Shown piece after piece: positions 55,244-64,000 of a stretch of 64,000 nt of DNA. The position numbers and the translations under genes were made by a program. Location: contig NZ_CP042266.1 in assembly GCF_007856155.1 (NCBI RefSeq), positions 124,001 through 188,000 of the forward strand, read 5' to 3'. The notes under the pieces are model-generated. The model searched no databases and had not been told where the DNA came from. It was given only the letters and a program-made list of their open reading frames with translations. Within the stretch, counting starts at the first letter, position 1, and the number at the start of each line of letters is the position of its first letter. Source of the DNA: Streptomyces qinzhouensis (lineage in GTDB: Bacteria > Actinomycetota > Actinomycetes > Streptomycetales > Streptomycetaceae).

Positions 55244-58200
55244 GGTCGGCGCCTGTACGACCAGGGTGGTGACCTGCTGCGAGGCATTCCCCAGCAGCCG
55301 GGTGAGGATCTCCTCGGCCAGGGCGGTGGGGTCGGGATGATCGAAGACGACCGTGGACGGCAGCCGTACCCCGGCAGCGGTGTTGAGGCGGTTCCGCAGC
55401 TCGACCGCGGTCAGCGAGTCGTACCCGACATCGCGGAACGCGCGCTCGGCCGGTACTTCTGCCATCGATTCGTGCCCGAGAACCGCCGCCGCCTGCGAGC
55501 GGACCAGTTCGATGACGGTACGACGGCGTTCGCTCTCCGACATCGTGGCGAGGCGGGACGCGTACTCGCCGCGCTCGGCCACCGCGGACTCGATGGACCT
55601 CGTGGGCTCGATGTCTTCTCGCGCCTGAGGGATCGTGTCCAGCAGGGGGCGTGGGCGGGCCGCGCAGAACACGGGTGCGAACCGGTCCCATTCCACATGG
55701 GCGACCGCGATGAACGTCTCGTCCTCGGTGAGGATCTCGCCCAGCGCCGTCAGCGCGCGGTCGGTCTCCAGGAAGTTCATGCCCTGACGGCGCAGGCGGC
55801 TGGGGGTGACGGCTCCGGCGCCCTGTTCCATGGCCGCGTCGACGGCGTCCCAGTCCCGGGTGTCCCAGACGCCCCAGGCGATGGAGGTCGCGGGGAGACC
55901 GCGGGCCCGGCGGGCTTCGGCGAATCCGTCGAGGAAGGAGTTACCGGCCGCGTAAGCACCGTGGTCGTTGCTGCCCCAGGTCGCGGAGATCGACGAGAAG
56001 AGAACGAACTCGTCGATGTCGAGCCCGGCGGTCGCCTGGTCGAGGTGTACGGCCCCGGCGGCCTTCGCGCCCAGTGCGGCGGCCAGGCCCTCCCGCTCGG
56101 TGTCCTCGACCCGGGCGAGATAGGGCAGGTTCGCGGAGTGCAGCACCGTGGAGAGGGCGGGCCCGGACTCCTCGATCCAGGACACCATCCCGCTCACCCG
56201 CTCCGGGACACCGAGGTCACAGCTGATCACCTCGACATCCGTGCCGCCGTTCGCCACGGACGCGGCCAGGGCCGCAACGCCGGGGGCGGACGGGCCGGAG
56301 CGGGAGGTCAGCACCACGCGCGGGGCGTTCTGTTCGGCGAGCCACACACCGATACTGACGCCGATCGAGCCGGTGCCCCCGGTCAGCAGCACCGTGCCGC
56401 GGGGCGACCACTTCTTCACCTCAGTACGACGCGCCTCGGCGCGTACCAGTCGGCGCAGGAACACACCCGCAGGCCGCAAAGCGACCTGGTCCTCACGACC
56501 ACCGGCAAGCACCGATACAAGGCGGACACCGGATTGAGCGTCGAGCTCGGCCGGCAGATCGACCAGTCCGCCCCACAGTTCAGGTCGTTCCAGGCCCACC
56601 GCACGGCCCAGGCCCCAGACCGCGGTCTGGGCCGGGTTGGTCGTCACCTCACCGGCGCCGGTCTGGACCGCGCCCCGGGTCAGCACCCAGACGGGAACGG
56701 CGATCTCGGACCGGTGCACGGCCTGGATCAGCTCGACCGTGGCGGCGGTGCCACGCGGCACCCACGGATACTCCGCGTCCGGGGTCTCGTCCAGTGCCAG
56801 CAGCGAAACCACACCACTGACACCCGTCAGCGCGGCAGCGTCCAGCTCCTGCGGACCGGCGAAGGTGACGACCTCGGCACCATGACCGGACAGTGCCTCC
56901 GCGATCGCGGGCGCGTCCGGGTCATCCCCCACCAGCAGCCAGGTACCAGAGAGAGCAGGAACCACACTGTTCAACTCGGACAACTGCCACGTAATGCGGT
57001 AGCGCCATTCATCCACCGACTGACCGGCTCGCTTCGAGACGGGCACCTCGGGCCAGAACCGGCGCCGCTGGAAGGCGTAGGTCGGCAGGTCGACGCTGTC
57101 CGCACCGGCCAGGATTGTTGTCCAGTCGACGGTCACACCGCGTACGTACGCCTCGGCGAGGGAGGTCAGGAGTCGTTCGGCGTTGCCGTCGTCCCGGCGG
57201 AGGCTGCCCACCGTGACCGGGTCACGGTCCTCCAGACTGTCCGCGATCGCGGACGTGAGCACCGGGTGCGGGGAGGCCTCGACGAACACCCCGTGACCCG
57301 CCTCACCCAGGACGCGGACCGCGCGGTCGAACTCGACCGGCTCGCGCAGGGAGGCATACCAATATCCGGCATCCATCTCCGGGCCGGTCAGCCACTCACC
57401 ACTCATCGCCGACACCATCGGGATCTGCGCCGCGCGGGGTGTGATGCCGTCGAGGGCGGCGAGGATATCGTCCCGCAGTTCGTCGACCTGAGGACCGTGG
57501 GAGGCGTAGTCCACCGGAATCAACCGCGTCCGCACCGAACTGCCACAGGCGTCGGCAAGTTCGCGCAGGGCCTCGGGCTCTCCGGAGACCACCGTCGCCG
57601 ACGGGCCGTTGACCGCCGCGACCGAGAGACGGTCGCCGAAGCCGGCGATCCACTCCCGTACCGCATCCACAGGCTCGGCGATCGACAGCATCCCGCCCCG
57701 GCCCGCCAGCACCGCCAGGGTGCGGGAGCGCAGGGCGACCACCTTCGCCGCATCGCCGAGTGACAGAATCCCGGCCACCGCGGCCGCGGCGATCTCACCC
57801 TGCGAGTGACCGACGACCGCATCCGGCTCCACACCGGCCGCCCGCCACACCTCGGCGAGAGACACCATCACCGCCCACAAGGCCGGCTGGACCACATCTG
57901 CGGCCTCGAAACCATGACGCCCGGCCAGGACCTCGTCCAACTCCCACTCCACATAAGGAGCCAGAGCCGCCGCACACTCCGCCAACCGAGCCGCGAACAC
58001 GGGGGATGTCTCCGCGAGTTCGCGGCCCATCCCGACCCACTGACTGCCCTGGCCCGGGAACACGAACACCGTCCGCCCGATACCACCCGGGGCAACCTCT
58101 CCGGTCACCACACCGGACGCGGGCTGCCCTGTCGCCACCGACACCAGCCCGGCCAGCAGTTCATCCCGCTCGGTACCGAGTACCACGGCACGGTGTTCGA

Positions 58201-61200
58201 ACACCGACCGGCCCGTTGCCAGCGACCAGGCCACACCCTCCACCGGGGCATCCGGGCGGGCTACCACGTGCTCACGCAGACGACCCGCCTGACCCGCGAG
58301 CGCCCCCGCACTCCGCCCCGACACCAACCACGCCGGAAGGCCCGGCTCAAGAACCGGCAGACCCGGGCGCCCCTCGGGCTCCGGCGCCTCGGCACCGGTC
58401 GGAGGTGTCTCCTCCAGGATGACGTGCACGTTCGTGCCGCTGACCCCGAACGCGGAGACACCCGCCCGGCGCGGCCGGTCACCAGCAGGCCACTCGCGCG
58501 GCTCCTGGAGCAGCCGTACATTCCCCGCCGACCAATCGATGTGCGAAGACGGGCTCTCGGCGTGCAGCGTCTGCGGCAGCCGACCGTGCTGAAGCGCCAG
58601 CACCATCTTGATCACACCGGCCACACCGGCAGCGGTCTGAAGATGGCCGATGTTGGACTTCACCGAGCCCAGCCACAGGGGCCGGTCCTCGGCGGGCCGC
58701 TCCTGACCGTAGGTCGCCAGCAGAGCACCGGCCTCGATCGGGTCGCCCAGCGACGTACCCGTACCGTGCGCCTCGACGACATCGACATCAGCCGCCGACA
58801 CCTGCGCGTTCGCCAGCGCAGCACGGATCACCCGGCGCTGCGAAGGACCGTTCGGTGCCGAAAGCCCGTTGGACGCGCCGTCCTGGTTGACCGCACTGCC
58901 CCGGATCACCGCCAGCACCTGATGACCGTTCCGCCGGGCATCCGACAACCGCTCCAGGAGCACCACGCCGGCGCCCTCGCCCCAGCCCATGCCGTCCGCG
59001 TCGTCCGAGAACGCCTTCGACCGGCCGCTGGACGCCATCCCGCCCTGCTCGGAGAACTCCATGAAGGCGCCCGGCGAGGTCATCACCGCCACACCACCGG
59101 CCAGCGCCATCGTGCACTCACCACCGCGCAGCGCGGTCACCGCCTGATGCAGAGCCACCAGGGAGGAGGAGCAGGCGGTGTCGACCGTGACCGCGGGCCC
59201 GGTGAGACCCAAAACATAAGAGATCCGGCCGGAGGCCACCGAAGAGACCGATCCGGTGAGCCGGTAGCCGTCCAGGCTCGAGTCGTGTACGGGGAGGCTG
59301 CTCTCATAACCCGAACCGCTGGCGCCGATGAAGACGCCCGTGGCCGAGCCGTGCAGAGAGGACGGCGCCAGACCGGCACGTTCGATCGCCTCCCACGACG
59401 TTTCCAGCAATAGACGCTGCTGGGGGTCCATCGCGAGCGCTTCACGCGGATTGATCCCGAAGAATCCGGGGTCGAAGTCAGCCACGTCGTAGACGAAGCC
59501 ACCCTCCCGCGCATAGGCCTGCCCCGATCGCACCGCCTCGCTGCCGAACTCTTCCTCGAACGCCTCCCAGCCACGGTCCGCCGGGAATCCGGAAATCGCG
59601 TCCGTGCCGTTGGTCAGCAACTCCCAGAACTGCTCGGGCCCCCGCACATCACCAGGGAATCGGCAGCCCATACCCACGATCGCGATCGGCTCACCACCGG
59701 CCGCGGCCACCACCCGCACCGCACTCTCGGCCTCCGCCGTACCCACGAGCTCGCCGCGAATGAACTCCGCGAGGGCGGCCGCGTTGGGGTAGTCGAAGAC
59801 CAGCGTCGAAGGCAGCCGCACCCCCGCCGCTGTCGACAGTCGGTTACGCAGCTCCACCGCACCAACCGAGTCAAAGCCCAGGTCCTTGAACGCCCGCTGC
59901 GGCAGCACGGCTTCCGCCGACTCGTGCCCGAGTACGGCCGCAGCATGATCCCGTACCAGTTGGGTGAGCAACTGCCGCTGATCGCCCGGCGACATGCCCC
60001 GCAGCCGGATGACCAGCTCAGAGGCGCCGACCTCGGCAACGGCCCCCGACTCGGTCTCCGCCGCCAGGATCTCCCGCACCTCGGGCAGGGCGGACAGGAA
60101 CGGGCTCGGGCGGCGCAGGGTGTAGGTGGGGACGAACTGCGGCCAGTCAAAGCCGGCGACCGCCAGTACGCCCTCATGCGCGTCCAGGACCTGGCCCAGG
60201 GCGCGCATCCCGCGCTCCGGGTCGATGCCCTCCATCCCGAAGTGCAGCAGACGCTCGCCGCCGCTCCCGGCGGCCATCCCGACACCGGCCCACAGGCCCC
60301 AGGCGATCGAGGTCGCCGCAAGACCACGAGAGCGGCGATGGTCGCACAGCGCGTCGAGGTAGGCATTCGCCGCCCCGTAGGCGCTCAGCCCACCACTGCC
60401 CCAGGTCCCCGCACCGGAAGAGAAGAGAACGAAAGCGTCGAGTTCCCGGTCTGCGGTCAGCTCGTCCAGCACCGTCGCACCGCCCGCCTTCGCCGACAGA
60501 ACGTACGACAGGTCGTCCGCGCCGACCTCCTCCACCGGTATCCGGGCACCCACACCCGCCGCGTGCACCACCGAGGAGAGCACGGCACCGGAGGTGTCGA
60601 TCCACTCCAGCAGCGCACCCGTCGCCCCACGGTCCGCGATATCGGCAGCTATCACATCGACCGCTGTTCCGGCGGCGGCGATCGACCCCGCCAGAGCGGC
60701 GACCCCGTCAGCGGCCGGACCCGACCGGCTCGTCAACACCACCCGCACCGCACCACGCTCAGCAGCAGCCCAACCGGCAGTGATCCCGCCGACCCCACTC
60801 GTGCCACCCGTCACCAGCACGGTGCCGTTCGGGGTCCACTGATCACGTACGGCCGGGCGGGAAGCACGCTCCAACCGCCGGCCGAGAATCCCGGCCGGAC
60901 GAATCGCAACCTGATCCTCACCACCATCGGCCAGAACCGACACCAACCGGGCACCGGCGCGTGAATCCAGCACTGTTGGCAGATCGATCAGACCGCCCCA
61001 GCGCCCCGCCAGCTCCAGACCGGCCACCACCCCCAAACCCCACACCTGCGCCTGAACCGGACTGACGACCGGATCACCCACACCCGTACCCACCGCACCC
61101 CGGGTCAGGACCCACAGCGGAGCGGACACCCCGGCATCCCCCAGGGCCCGTACCAGCTCAACCGTCGCCGCCAGACCCGCCGAGACGATCCCGTCACCAG

Positions 61201-64000
61201 CGAGCAGCTCCGCACCCAACGCCAGCGTGGAGACCACACCGGTCACGCTGACAGCGGAGGAGTCGATCTCACCCGGGGCAGTAGCCGTCACAACACGGGC
61301 TCCGCGCTCGGCCAACGCCTCCGCGACGGCCTCCGCATCCGCGCCCTCGCCGACCACCAACCACGTACCCGACAGCACCCCACCGGACTCGGTTACGGGC
61401 GTCCACGCGATCCGGTAGCGCCAGTCGGCGACGGTCGCGTCAGCACGTTCCCTGCGACGCCAGTCGGTCAACGCACCCAGAGCGGTCTCGGCCGCGTCCA
61501 CACCGAGGAGCTCCGCCAGCGTGCCCGCATCGCCCTGCTCGACGGCTGCCCAGAAACCGGCCTCCGCAGGCGTGCTCCCCGGCATCGCCGCCGTCGACGG
61601 CTCCACCGGCCGCGGCCAGAAGTGCCGGTGCTGGAAGGCATACGTAGGAAGCTCGACCGCCGAGCCACTGCCAAGCAGCGCGACCCAGTCGACGGTCACA
61701 CCGCGTACATATGCCTCGGCGAGGGAGGTCAGCAGCCGCTCAGAACCGCCGTCGTCCCGGCGGAGGCTGCCCACCGTGACCGGGTCACGGTCCTCCAGAC
61801 TGTCCGCGATCGCGGACGTGAGCACCGGGTGCGGCGAGGCCTCCACGAACACCCCATGACCCGCTTCACCGAGGACACCGATCGCGCGGTCGAACTCCAC
61901 CGGCTCCCGCAGCGAGGCGTACCAATACCCGGCATCCATCTCCGGGCCGGTCAGCCACTGCCCGCTCATGGCCGACACCATCGGAATCTCAGCCGGACGA
62001 GGCGTGATGCCGTCGAGAGCGGCGAGGATATCGTCCCGGAGTTCGTCGACCTGCGGGCCGTGGGAGGCGTAGTCCACCGGAATCATCCGCGTGCGCACCG
62101 AGCTACCGCACATGTCGGCAAGTTCGCGCAGGGCCTCGGGCTCTCCGGACACCACCGTCGCCGACGGCCCGTTGACCGCCGCTACCGACAGCCGGTCGCC
62201 GAACCCGGCGATCCGCTCCCGTACCGCATCCACAGACTCCGCGACCGACAGCATCCCGCCCCGGCCCGCCAGCACAGCCAGAGTGCGGGAGCGCAGCGCG
62301 ACCACCTTCGCCGCATCGTCAAGAGACAGAATCCCCGCCACCGCAGCGGCAGCGATCTCACCCTGCGAGTGACCGACGACCGCATCCGGCTCCACACCGG
62401 CCGCCCGCCACACCGCGGCCAACGACACCATCACCGCCCACAACGCCGGCTGCACCACATCAGCGGCCTCAAAACCATGACGCCCAGCCAGGACCTCGTC
62501 CAACTCCCACTCCACGAACGGCTCCAAAGCCGCCGCACACTCCGCCAACCGAGCTGCGAACACGGGCGACTTCTCGGCGAGCTCCCGCCCCATACCGACC
62601 CACTGACTGCCCTGGCCCGGGAACACGAACACCGTCCGCCCGATACCACCCGGGGCAACCTCTGCGGTCACCACACCGGGCGCGGGCTGCCCTGTCGCCA
62701 CCGACACCAGCCCGGCCAGCAGTTCATCCCGCTCGGTACCGAGTACCACGGCACGGTGTTCGAACACCGACCGGCCCGTTGCCAGCGACCAGGCCACACC
62801 CTCCACCGGGGCATCCGGGCGGGCCACCACATGCTCACGCAGACGACCCGCCTGACCCGCAAGCGCCCCCGCACTCCGCCCCGACACCAACCACGCCGGA
62901 AGAGGCGATGCGAACACTGCGGCAGGGGCCTCGGCCGGACTCTCCTGCGCGGCCGGCACGGTCTCGTCCTGGTCCGGTGCTTCCTCAAGGATGACGTGCG
63001 CATTGGTGCCGCTGATTCCGAACGCGGAGACACCCGCCCGGCGCAGCCGCTCACCGGCAGGCCACTCCCGGGCCTCCTGCAGTAGCTGTACGTTCCCGGT
63101 CGACCAGTCCACATGCGAGGACGGGGTCTCGGCATACAGCGTCTGCGGCAGCATCCCCTCTCGGAGCGCCATCACCATCTTGATCACACCGGCGATGCCG
63201 GACGCCTGCTGGGCGTGCCCAATGTTCGACTTGACCGAACCGATCCACAGCGGCTGATCGCCGGCAGGCCTTTCCTTCCCGTACGTGGCCAGCAGGGCGC
63301 CGGCCTCGATCGGGTCGCCCAGCTCGGTTCCCGTGCCGTGGGCCTCGACGGCGTCGACATCGGCCGCCGAGAGCTGCGCGTTGGCCAGCGCGGCGCGGAT
63401 GACGCGCCGTTGCGAGGGGCCGTTGGGGGCGGACAGTCCGTTGGACGCGCCGTCCTGGTTGATCGCGCTGCCCCGGATGACGGCCAGGACCTGGTGACCG
63501 TTGGCCCGTGCGTCGGAGAGGCGTTCCAGGAGGACCATGCCGGCGCCCTCGGCGAGACCCATACCGTCCGCGGTGTCGCCGAAGGCCTTGCACCGCCCAT
63601 CGGAGGAGAGCGCCCGCAACCGGGAGAAGCCGATGAATTCGCTCGGGTCGACGATCACCATCACACCGCCGGCCAGTGCCATGGTGCACTCGCCGGAGCG
63701 CAGGGCCTGAGCTGCCTGGTGCAGAGCGACCAGGGAGGAGGAGCAGGCCGTGTCTACCGATACCGCCGGACCGACCAGGCCCAGGGTGTAGGAGATCCGA
63801 CCCGACAGCACACTCAGCGCGTTACCGGTGATCAAGTGTGCCTGGGCGTCCGGTTCCCCACCGGCTGCCGTGATGTAGTCGGACGTGGTACCGCCGACGA
63901 AGACACCGGTCCCGGAGCCATGGAGTGAGACGGGGTCGATACCCGCTCGTTCGATGGCTTCCCAGGACGTTTCCAGGAGCAGCCGCTGCTGGGGGTCCAT
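50468..64000 (-). CDS. Type I PKS-A, at least three KS-AT-KR-ACP modules, N-terminus outside the window
   Basis: 4510 residues visible. The right edge falls inside a KS (first residues MDPQQRLLLETSWEAIERAG are mid-domain, not a start). Order: partial module A1 (KS'-AT-KR-ACP), A2, A3, then a docking domain (VLEVLDRLATALESIEDGA, TERMQTMLSRWL, ASADEVLDFINKEFGGA). Numbers count only what is visible; upstream modules and the loading module are not seen. All three ATs carry YASH (methylmalonyl). KR types are A1, A2, A1. All KS and KR catalytic residues are present. The stop TGA (50468-50470) is 45 bp before PKS-B, whose N-terminal helix is the expected docking partner. First of the visible minus-strand operon. 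Confidence 0.95.
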   Translation of the reverse strand: MDPQQRLLLETSWEAIERAGIDPVSLHGSGTGVFVGGTTSDYITAAGGEPDAQAHLITGNALSVLSGRISYTLGLVGPAVSVDTACSSSLVALHQAAQALRSGECTMALAGGVMVIVDPSEFIGFSRLRALSSDGRCKAFGDTADGMGLAEGAGMVLLERLSDARANGHQVLAVIRGSAINQDGASNGLSAPNGPSQRRVIRAALANAQLSAADVDAVEAHGTGTELGDPIEAGALLATYGKERPAGDQPLWIGSVKSNIGHAQQASGIAGVIKMVMALREGMLPQTLYAETPSSHVDWSTGNVQLLQEAREWPAGERLRRAGVSAFGISGTNAHVILEEAPDQDETVPAAQESPAEAPAAVFASPLPAWLVSGRSAGALAGQAGRLREHVVARPDAPVEGVAWSLATGRSVFEHRAVVLGTERDELLAGLVSVATGQPAPGVVTAEVAPGGIGRTVFVFPGQGSQWVGMGRELAEKSPVFAARLAECAAALEPFVEWELDEVLAGRHGFEAADVVQPALWAVMVSLAAVWRAAGVEPDAVVGHSQGEIAAAAVAGILSLDDAAKVVALRSRTLAVLAGRGGMLSVAESVDAVRERIAGFGDRLSVAAVNGPSATVVSGEPEALRELADMCGSSVRTRMIPVDYASHGPQVDELRDDILAALDGITPRPAEIPMVSAMSGQWLTGPEMDAGYWYASLREPVEFDRAIGVLGEAGHGVFVEASPHPVLTSAIADSLEDRDPVTVGSLRRDDGGSERLLTSLAEAYVRGVTVDWVALLGSGSAVELPTYAFQHRHFWPRPVEPSTAAMPGSTPAEAGFWAAVEQGDAGTLAELLGVDAAETALGALTDWRRRERADATVADWRYRIAWTPVTESGGVLSGTWLVVGEGADAEAVAEALAERGARVVTATAPGEIDSSAVSVTGVVSTLALGAELLAGDGIVSAGLAATVELVRALGDAGVSAPLWVLTRGAVGTGVGDPVVSPVQAQVWGLGVVAGLELAGRWGGLIDLPTVLDSRAGARLVSVLADGGEDQVAIRPAGILGRRLERASRPAVRDQWTPNGTVLVTGGTSGVGGITAGWAAAERGAVRVVLTSRSGPAADGVAALAGSIAAAGTAVDVIAADIADRGATGALLEWIDTSGAVLSSVVHAAGVGARIPVEEVGADDLSYVLSAKAGGATVLDELTADRELDAFVLFSSGAGTWGSGGLSAYGAANAYLDALCDHRRSRGLAATSIAWGLWAGVGMAAGSGGERLLHFGMEGIDPERGMRALGQVLDAHEGVLAVAGFDWPQFVPTYTLRRPSPFLSALPEVREILAAETESGAVAEVGASELVIRLRGMSPGDQRQLLTQLVRDHAAAVLGHESAEAVLPQRAFKDLGFDSVGAVELRNRLSTAAGVRLPSTLVFDYPNAAALAEFIRGELVGTAEAESAVRVVAAAGGEPIAIVGMGCRFPGDVRGPEQFWELLTNGTDAISGFPADRGWEAFEEEFGSEAVRSGQAYAREGGFVYDVADFDPGFFGINPREALAMDPQQRLLLETSWEAIERAGLAPSSLHGSATGVFIGASGSGYESSLPVHDSSLDGYRLTGSVSSVASGRISYVLGLTGPAVTVDTACSSSLVALHQAVTALRGGECTMALAGGVAVMTSPGAFMEFSEQGGMASSGRSKAFSDDADGMGWGEGAGVVLLERLSDARRNGHQVLAVIRGSAVNQDGASNGLSAPNGPSQRRVIRAALANAQVSAADVDVVEAHGTGTSLGDPIEAGALLATYGQERPAEDRPLWLGSVKSNIGHLQTAAGVAGVIKMVLALQHGRLPQTLHAESPSSHIDWSAGNVRLLQEPREWPAGDRPRRAGVSAFGVSGTNVHVILEETPPTGAEAPEPEGRPGLPVLEPGLPAWLVSGRSAGALAGQAGRLREHVVARPDAPVEGVAWSLATGRSVFEHRAVVLGTERDELLAGLVSVATGQPASGVVTGEVAPGGIGRTVFVFPGQGSQWVGMGRELAETSPVFAARLAECAAALAPYVEWELDEVLAGRHGFEAADVVQPALWAVMVSLAEVWRAAGVEPDAVVGHSQGEIAAAAVAGILSLGDAAKVVALRSRTLAVLAGRGGMLSIAEPVDAVREWIAGFGDRLSVAAVNGPSATVVSGEPEALRELADACGSSVRTRLIPVDYASHGPQVDELRDDILAALDGITPRAAQIPMVSAMSGEWLTGPEMDAGYWYASLREPVEFDRAVRVLGEAGHGVFVEASPHPVLTSAIADSLEDRDPVTVGSLRRDDGNAERLLTSLAEAYVRGVTVDWTTILAGADSVDLPTYAFQRRRFWPEVPVSKRAGQSVDEWRYRITWQLSELNSVVPALSGTWLLVGDDPDAPAIAEALSGHGAEVVTFAGPQELDAAALTGVSGVVSLLALDETPDAEYPWVPRGTAATVELIQAVHRSEIAVPVWVLTRGAVQTGAGEVTTNPAQTAVWGLGRAVGLERPELWGGLVDLPAELDAQSGVRLVSVLAGGREDQVALRPAGVFLRRLVRAEARRTEVKKWSPRGTVLLTGGTGSIGVSIGVWLAEQNAPRVVLTSRSGPSAPGVAALAASVANGGTDVEVISCDLGVPERVSGMVSWIEESGPALSTVLHSANLPYLARVEDTEREGLAAALGAKAAGAVHLDQATAGLDIDEFVLFSSISATWGSNDHGAYAAGNSFLDGFAEARRARGLPATSIAWGVWDTRDWDAVDAAMEQGAGAVTPSRLRRQGMNFLETDRALTALGEILTEDETFIAVAHVEWDRFAPVFCAARPRPLLDTIPQAREDIEPTRSIESAVAERGEYASRLATMSESERRRTVIELVRSQAAAVLGHESMAEVPAERAFRDVGYDSLTAVELRNRLNTAAGVRLPSTVVFDHPDPTALAEEILTRLLGNASQQVTTLVVQAPTEPIAIVGMGCRYPGGVNSPEEFWQLIAAGGDGVSGFPADRGWDTEALFDPDPDAEGSTYVVEGGFVTGAGNFDADFFGISPREALAMDPQQRLLLETSWEAIERAGISPTSLKGSGIGVFVGAAPSGYLDAASADPEAEAHLITGNALSVLSGRISYTLGLVGPAVSVDTACSSSLVALHQAAQALRSGECTMALAGGVMVMADPMEFVGFSRLRALSSDGRCKAFGDTADGMGIAEGAGMVLLERLSDARRNGHQVLAVIRGSAVNQDGASNGLSAPNGPSQRRVIRAALANAQVSAADVDVVEAHGTGTSLGDPIEAGALLATYGQERPGEDRPLWLGSVKSNIGHAQQAAGIAGVIKMVLALQHSHLPQTLYAETPSSHVDWSTGNVQLLQEAREWPAGERLRRAGVSAFGISGTNAHVILEEAPAGEEPAADRPERPEPVLAPPLPAWLVSGRSAGALAGQAGRLREHVVARPDVPVEGVAWSLATSRSVFEHRAVILGSERNAFLAGLVSVATDQPAPGVVTGEVAPGGIGRTVFVFPGQGSQWVGMGRELAETSPVFAARLAECARALAPYVDWELDDVLAGRHGFEAADVVQPALWAVMVSLAAVWRAAGVEPDAVVGHSQGEIAAAAVAGILSLDDAAKVVALRSRTLAVLAGRGGMLSVAESVDAVRERIAGFGDRLSVAAVNGPSATVVSGEPEALRELADSCGTSVRTRLIPVDYASHGPQVDELRDDILTALDGITPRPAQIPMVSAMSGEWLTGPEMDAGYWYASLREPVEFDRAVRILAEAGHGVFVEASPHPVLTSAIADSLEDRDPVTVGSLRRDDGNAERLLTSLAEAYVRGVTVDWTTILADGDSVELPTYAFQHRHFWPRPVEPSTAAVSGSTPAEAGFWAAVEQGDAGTLAQLLGVDAAESALGALTDWRRRERADASVADWRYRVTWTPVAESEAVLSGTWLVVGEGADAEAVTAVLAGRGAEVVTVTGPDQLVLGDVADVAGVVSTLALGAELLAGDGIVSAGLAATVELVRALGDAGVSAPLWVLTRGAVGTGAGDPVVSPVQAQVWGLGVVAGLELAGRWGGLIDLPTALDSRAGARLVSVLADGGEDQVAIRPAGILGRRLERASRPAVRDQWTPNGTVLVTGGTSGVGGITAGWAAVERGAVRVVLTSRSGPAADGVAALAGSIAAAGTAVDVVAADIADRGATGALLEWIDATGPALSSVVHAAGVGARIPVEEVGADDLSYVLSAKAGGATVLDELTADRELDAFVLFSSGAGTWGSGGLSAYGAANAYLDALCDHRRSRGLAATSIAWGLWAGVGMAAGSGGERLLHFGMEGIDPERGMRALGQVLDAHEGVLAVAGFDWPQFVPTYTLRRPSPFLSALPEVREVLAAETESGAVAEVGASELVIRLRGMSPGDQRQLLTQLVRDHAAAVLGHESAEAVLPQRAFKDLGFDSVGAVELRNRLSKAAGVRLPSTLVFDYPNAAALAEFIGGELVGTAEGGADGSVLEVLDRLATALESIEDGADARQDITERMQTMLSRWLSGGGSNESAAPGETGRETVAGHLDDASADEVLDFINKEFGGA
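55244..59692 (-). other. PKS-A module A2 (KS-AT-KR[A2]-ACP)
   Basis: YRLTG-lineage KS, Cys codon 59171-59173. YASH AT, no dimerization element, KR Trp-GSNDHGA-Tyr (A2), ACP GYDSLTA, linker GNASQQVTTLVVQAPTEP as in module B1. Confidence 0.9.
59693..64000 (-). other. PKS-A visible module A1 (partial KS-AT-KR[A1]-ACP)
   Basis: HLITG-lineage KS cut by the edge; Cys codon 63743-63745. YASH AT, dimerization element (AGFWAAVEQGDAGTLAELL), KR Trp-GSGGLSA-Tyr followed by GAAN (A1), ACP GFDSVGA. The KR/ACP part is nearly identical to that of module A3. Confidence 0.9.

Overview
The window is very GC-rich, with strongly GC-biased third codon positions, a SARP-type regulator and rare TTA (bldA-type) codons in regulatory genes. 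This points to an actinomycete, most likely Streptomyces or a close relative. It is the downstream half of a modular type I polyketide synthase (PKS) gene cluster. The name of the product cannot be read from the sequence.

Left flank (1-3988, minus strand): a MalT/LAL-type ATPase regulator cut by the left edge (two TTA codons) and a SARP (OmpR-like DNA-binding + BTAD) regulator fused to an AAA/STAND ATPase. The ATPase part carries a long in-frame hexanucleotide repeat. A 1.16-kb repeat-filled gap (3989-5148) separates them from plus-strand genes: a discrete ACP, a KASIII with full Cys-His-Asn triad, an SDR ketoreductase and, after a second repeat-filled gap, a discrete AT that looks derived from a modular PKS (5149-9043). 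Then come a secreted Ser-type penicillin-acylase-family enzyme, an unknown 113-residue protein, an adducin/class II aldolase-like protein and an orphan NarL-type response regulator with a TTA codon (9375-13779). Two plus-strand promoter regions, before the ACP and before the acylase, share an 11-bp-periodic direct repeat that fits a SARP operator.

A perfect 28-bp-arm palindrome (13797-13852) separates these genes from a minus-strand operon read right to left: PKS-A (partial, at least 3 modules), PKS-B (5 modules, 7636 residues), PKS-C (2 modules + TE), then 3-hydroxyacyl-CoA dehydrogenase, acyl-CoA dehydrogenase, ACP and FkbH-like genes with tightly overlapping ends. The last four make a hydroxymalonyl- or methoxymalonyl-ACP extender; no O-methyltransferase is in the window.

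All ten visible modules are KS-AT-KR-ACP, with no DH or ER. Nine ATs carry the methylmalonyl motif YASH. The tenth, in the terminal module, has a nonstandard FVAH motif and is the natural acceptor for the FkbH-pathway extender. The first nine modules alternate strictly between two paralogous lineages that differ in KS type, KR type (A1 or A2 fingerprint) and presence of a dimerization element. The predicted chain is a polyhydroxylated polypropionate released by the TE of PKS-C.
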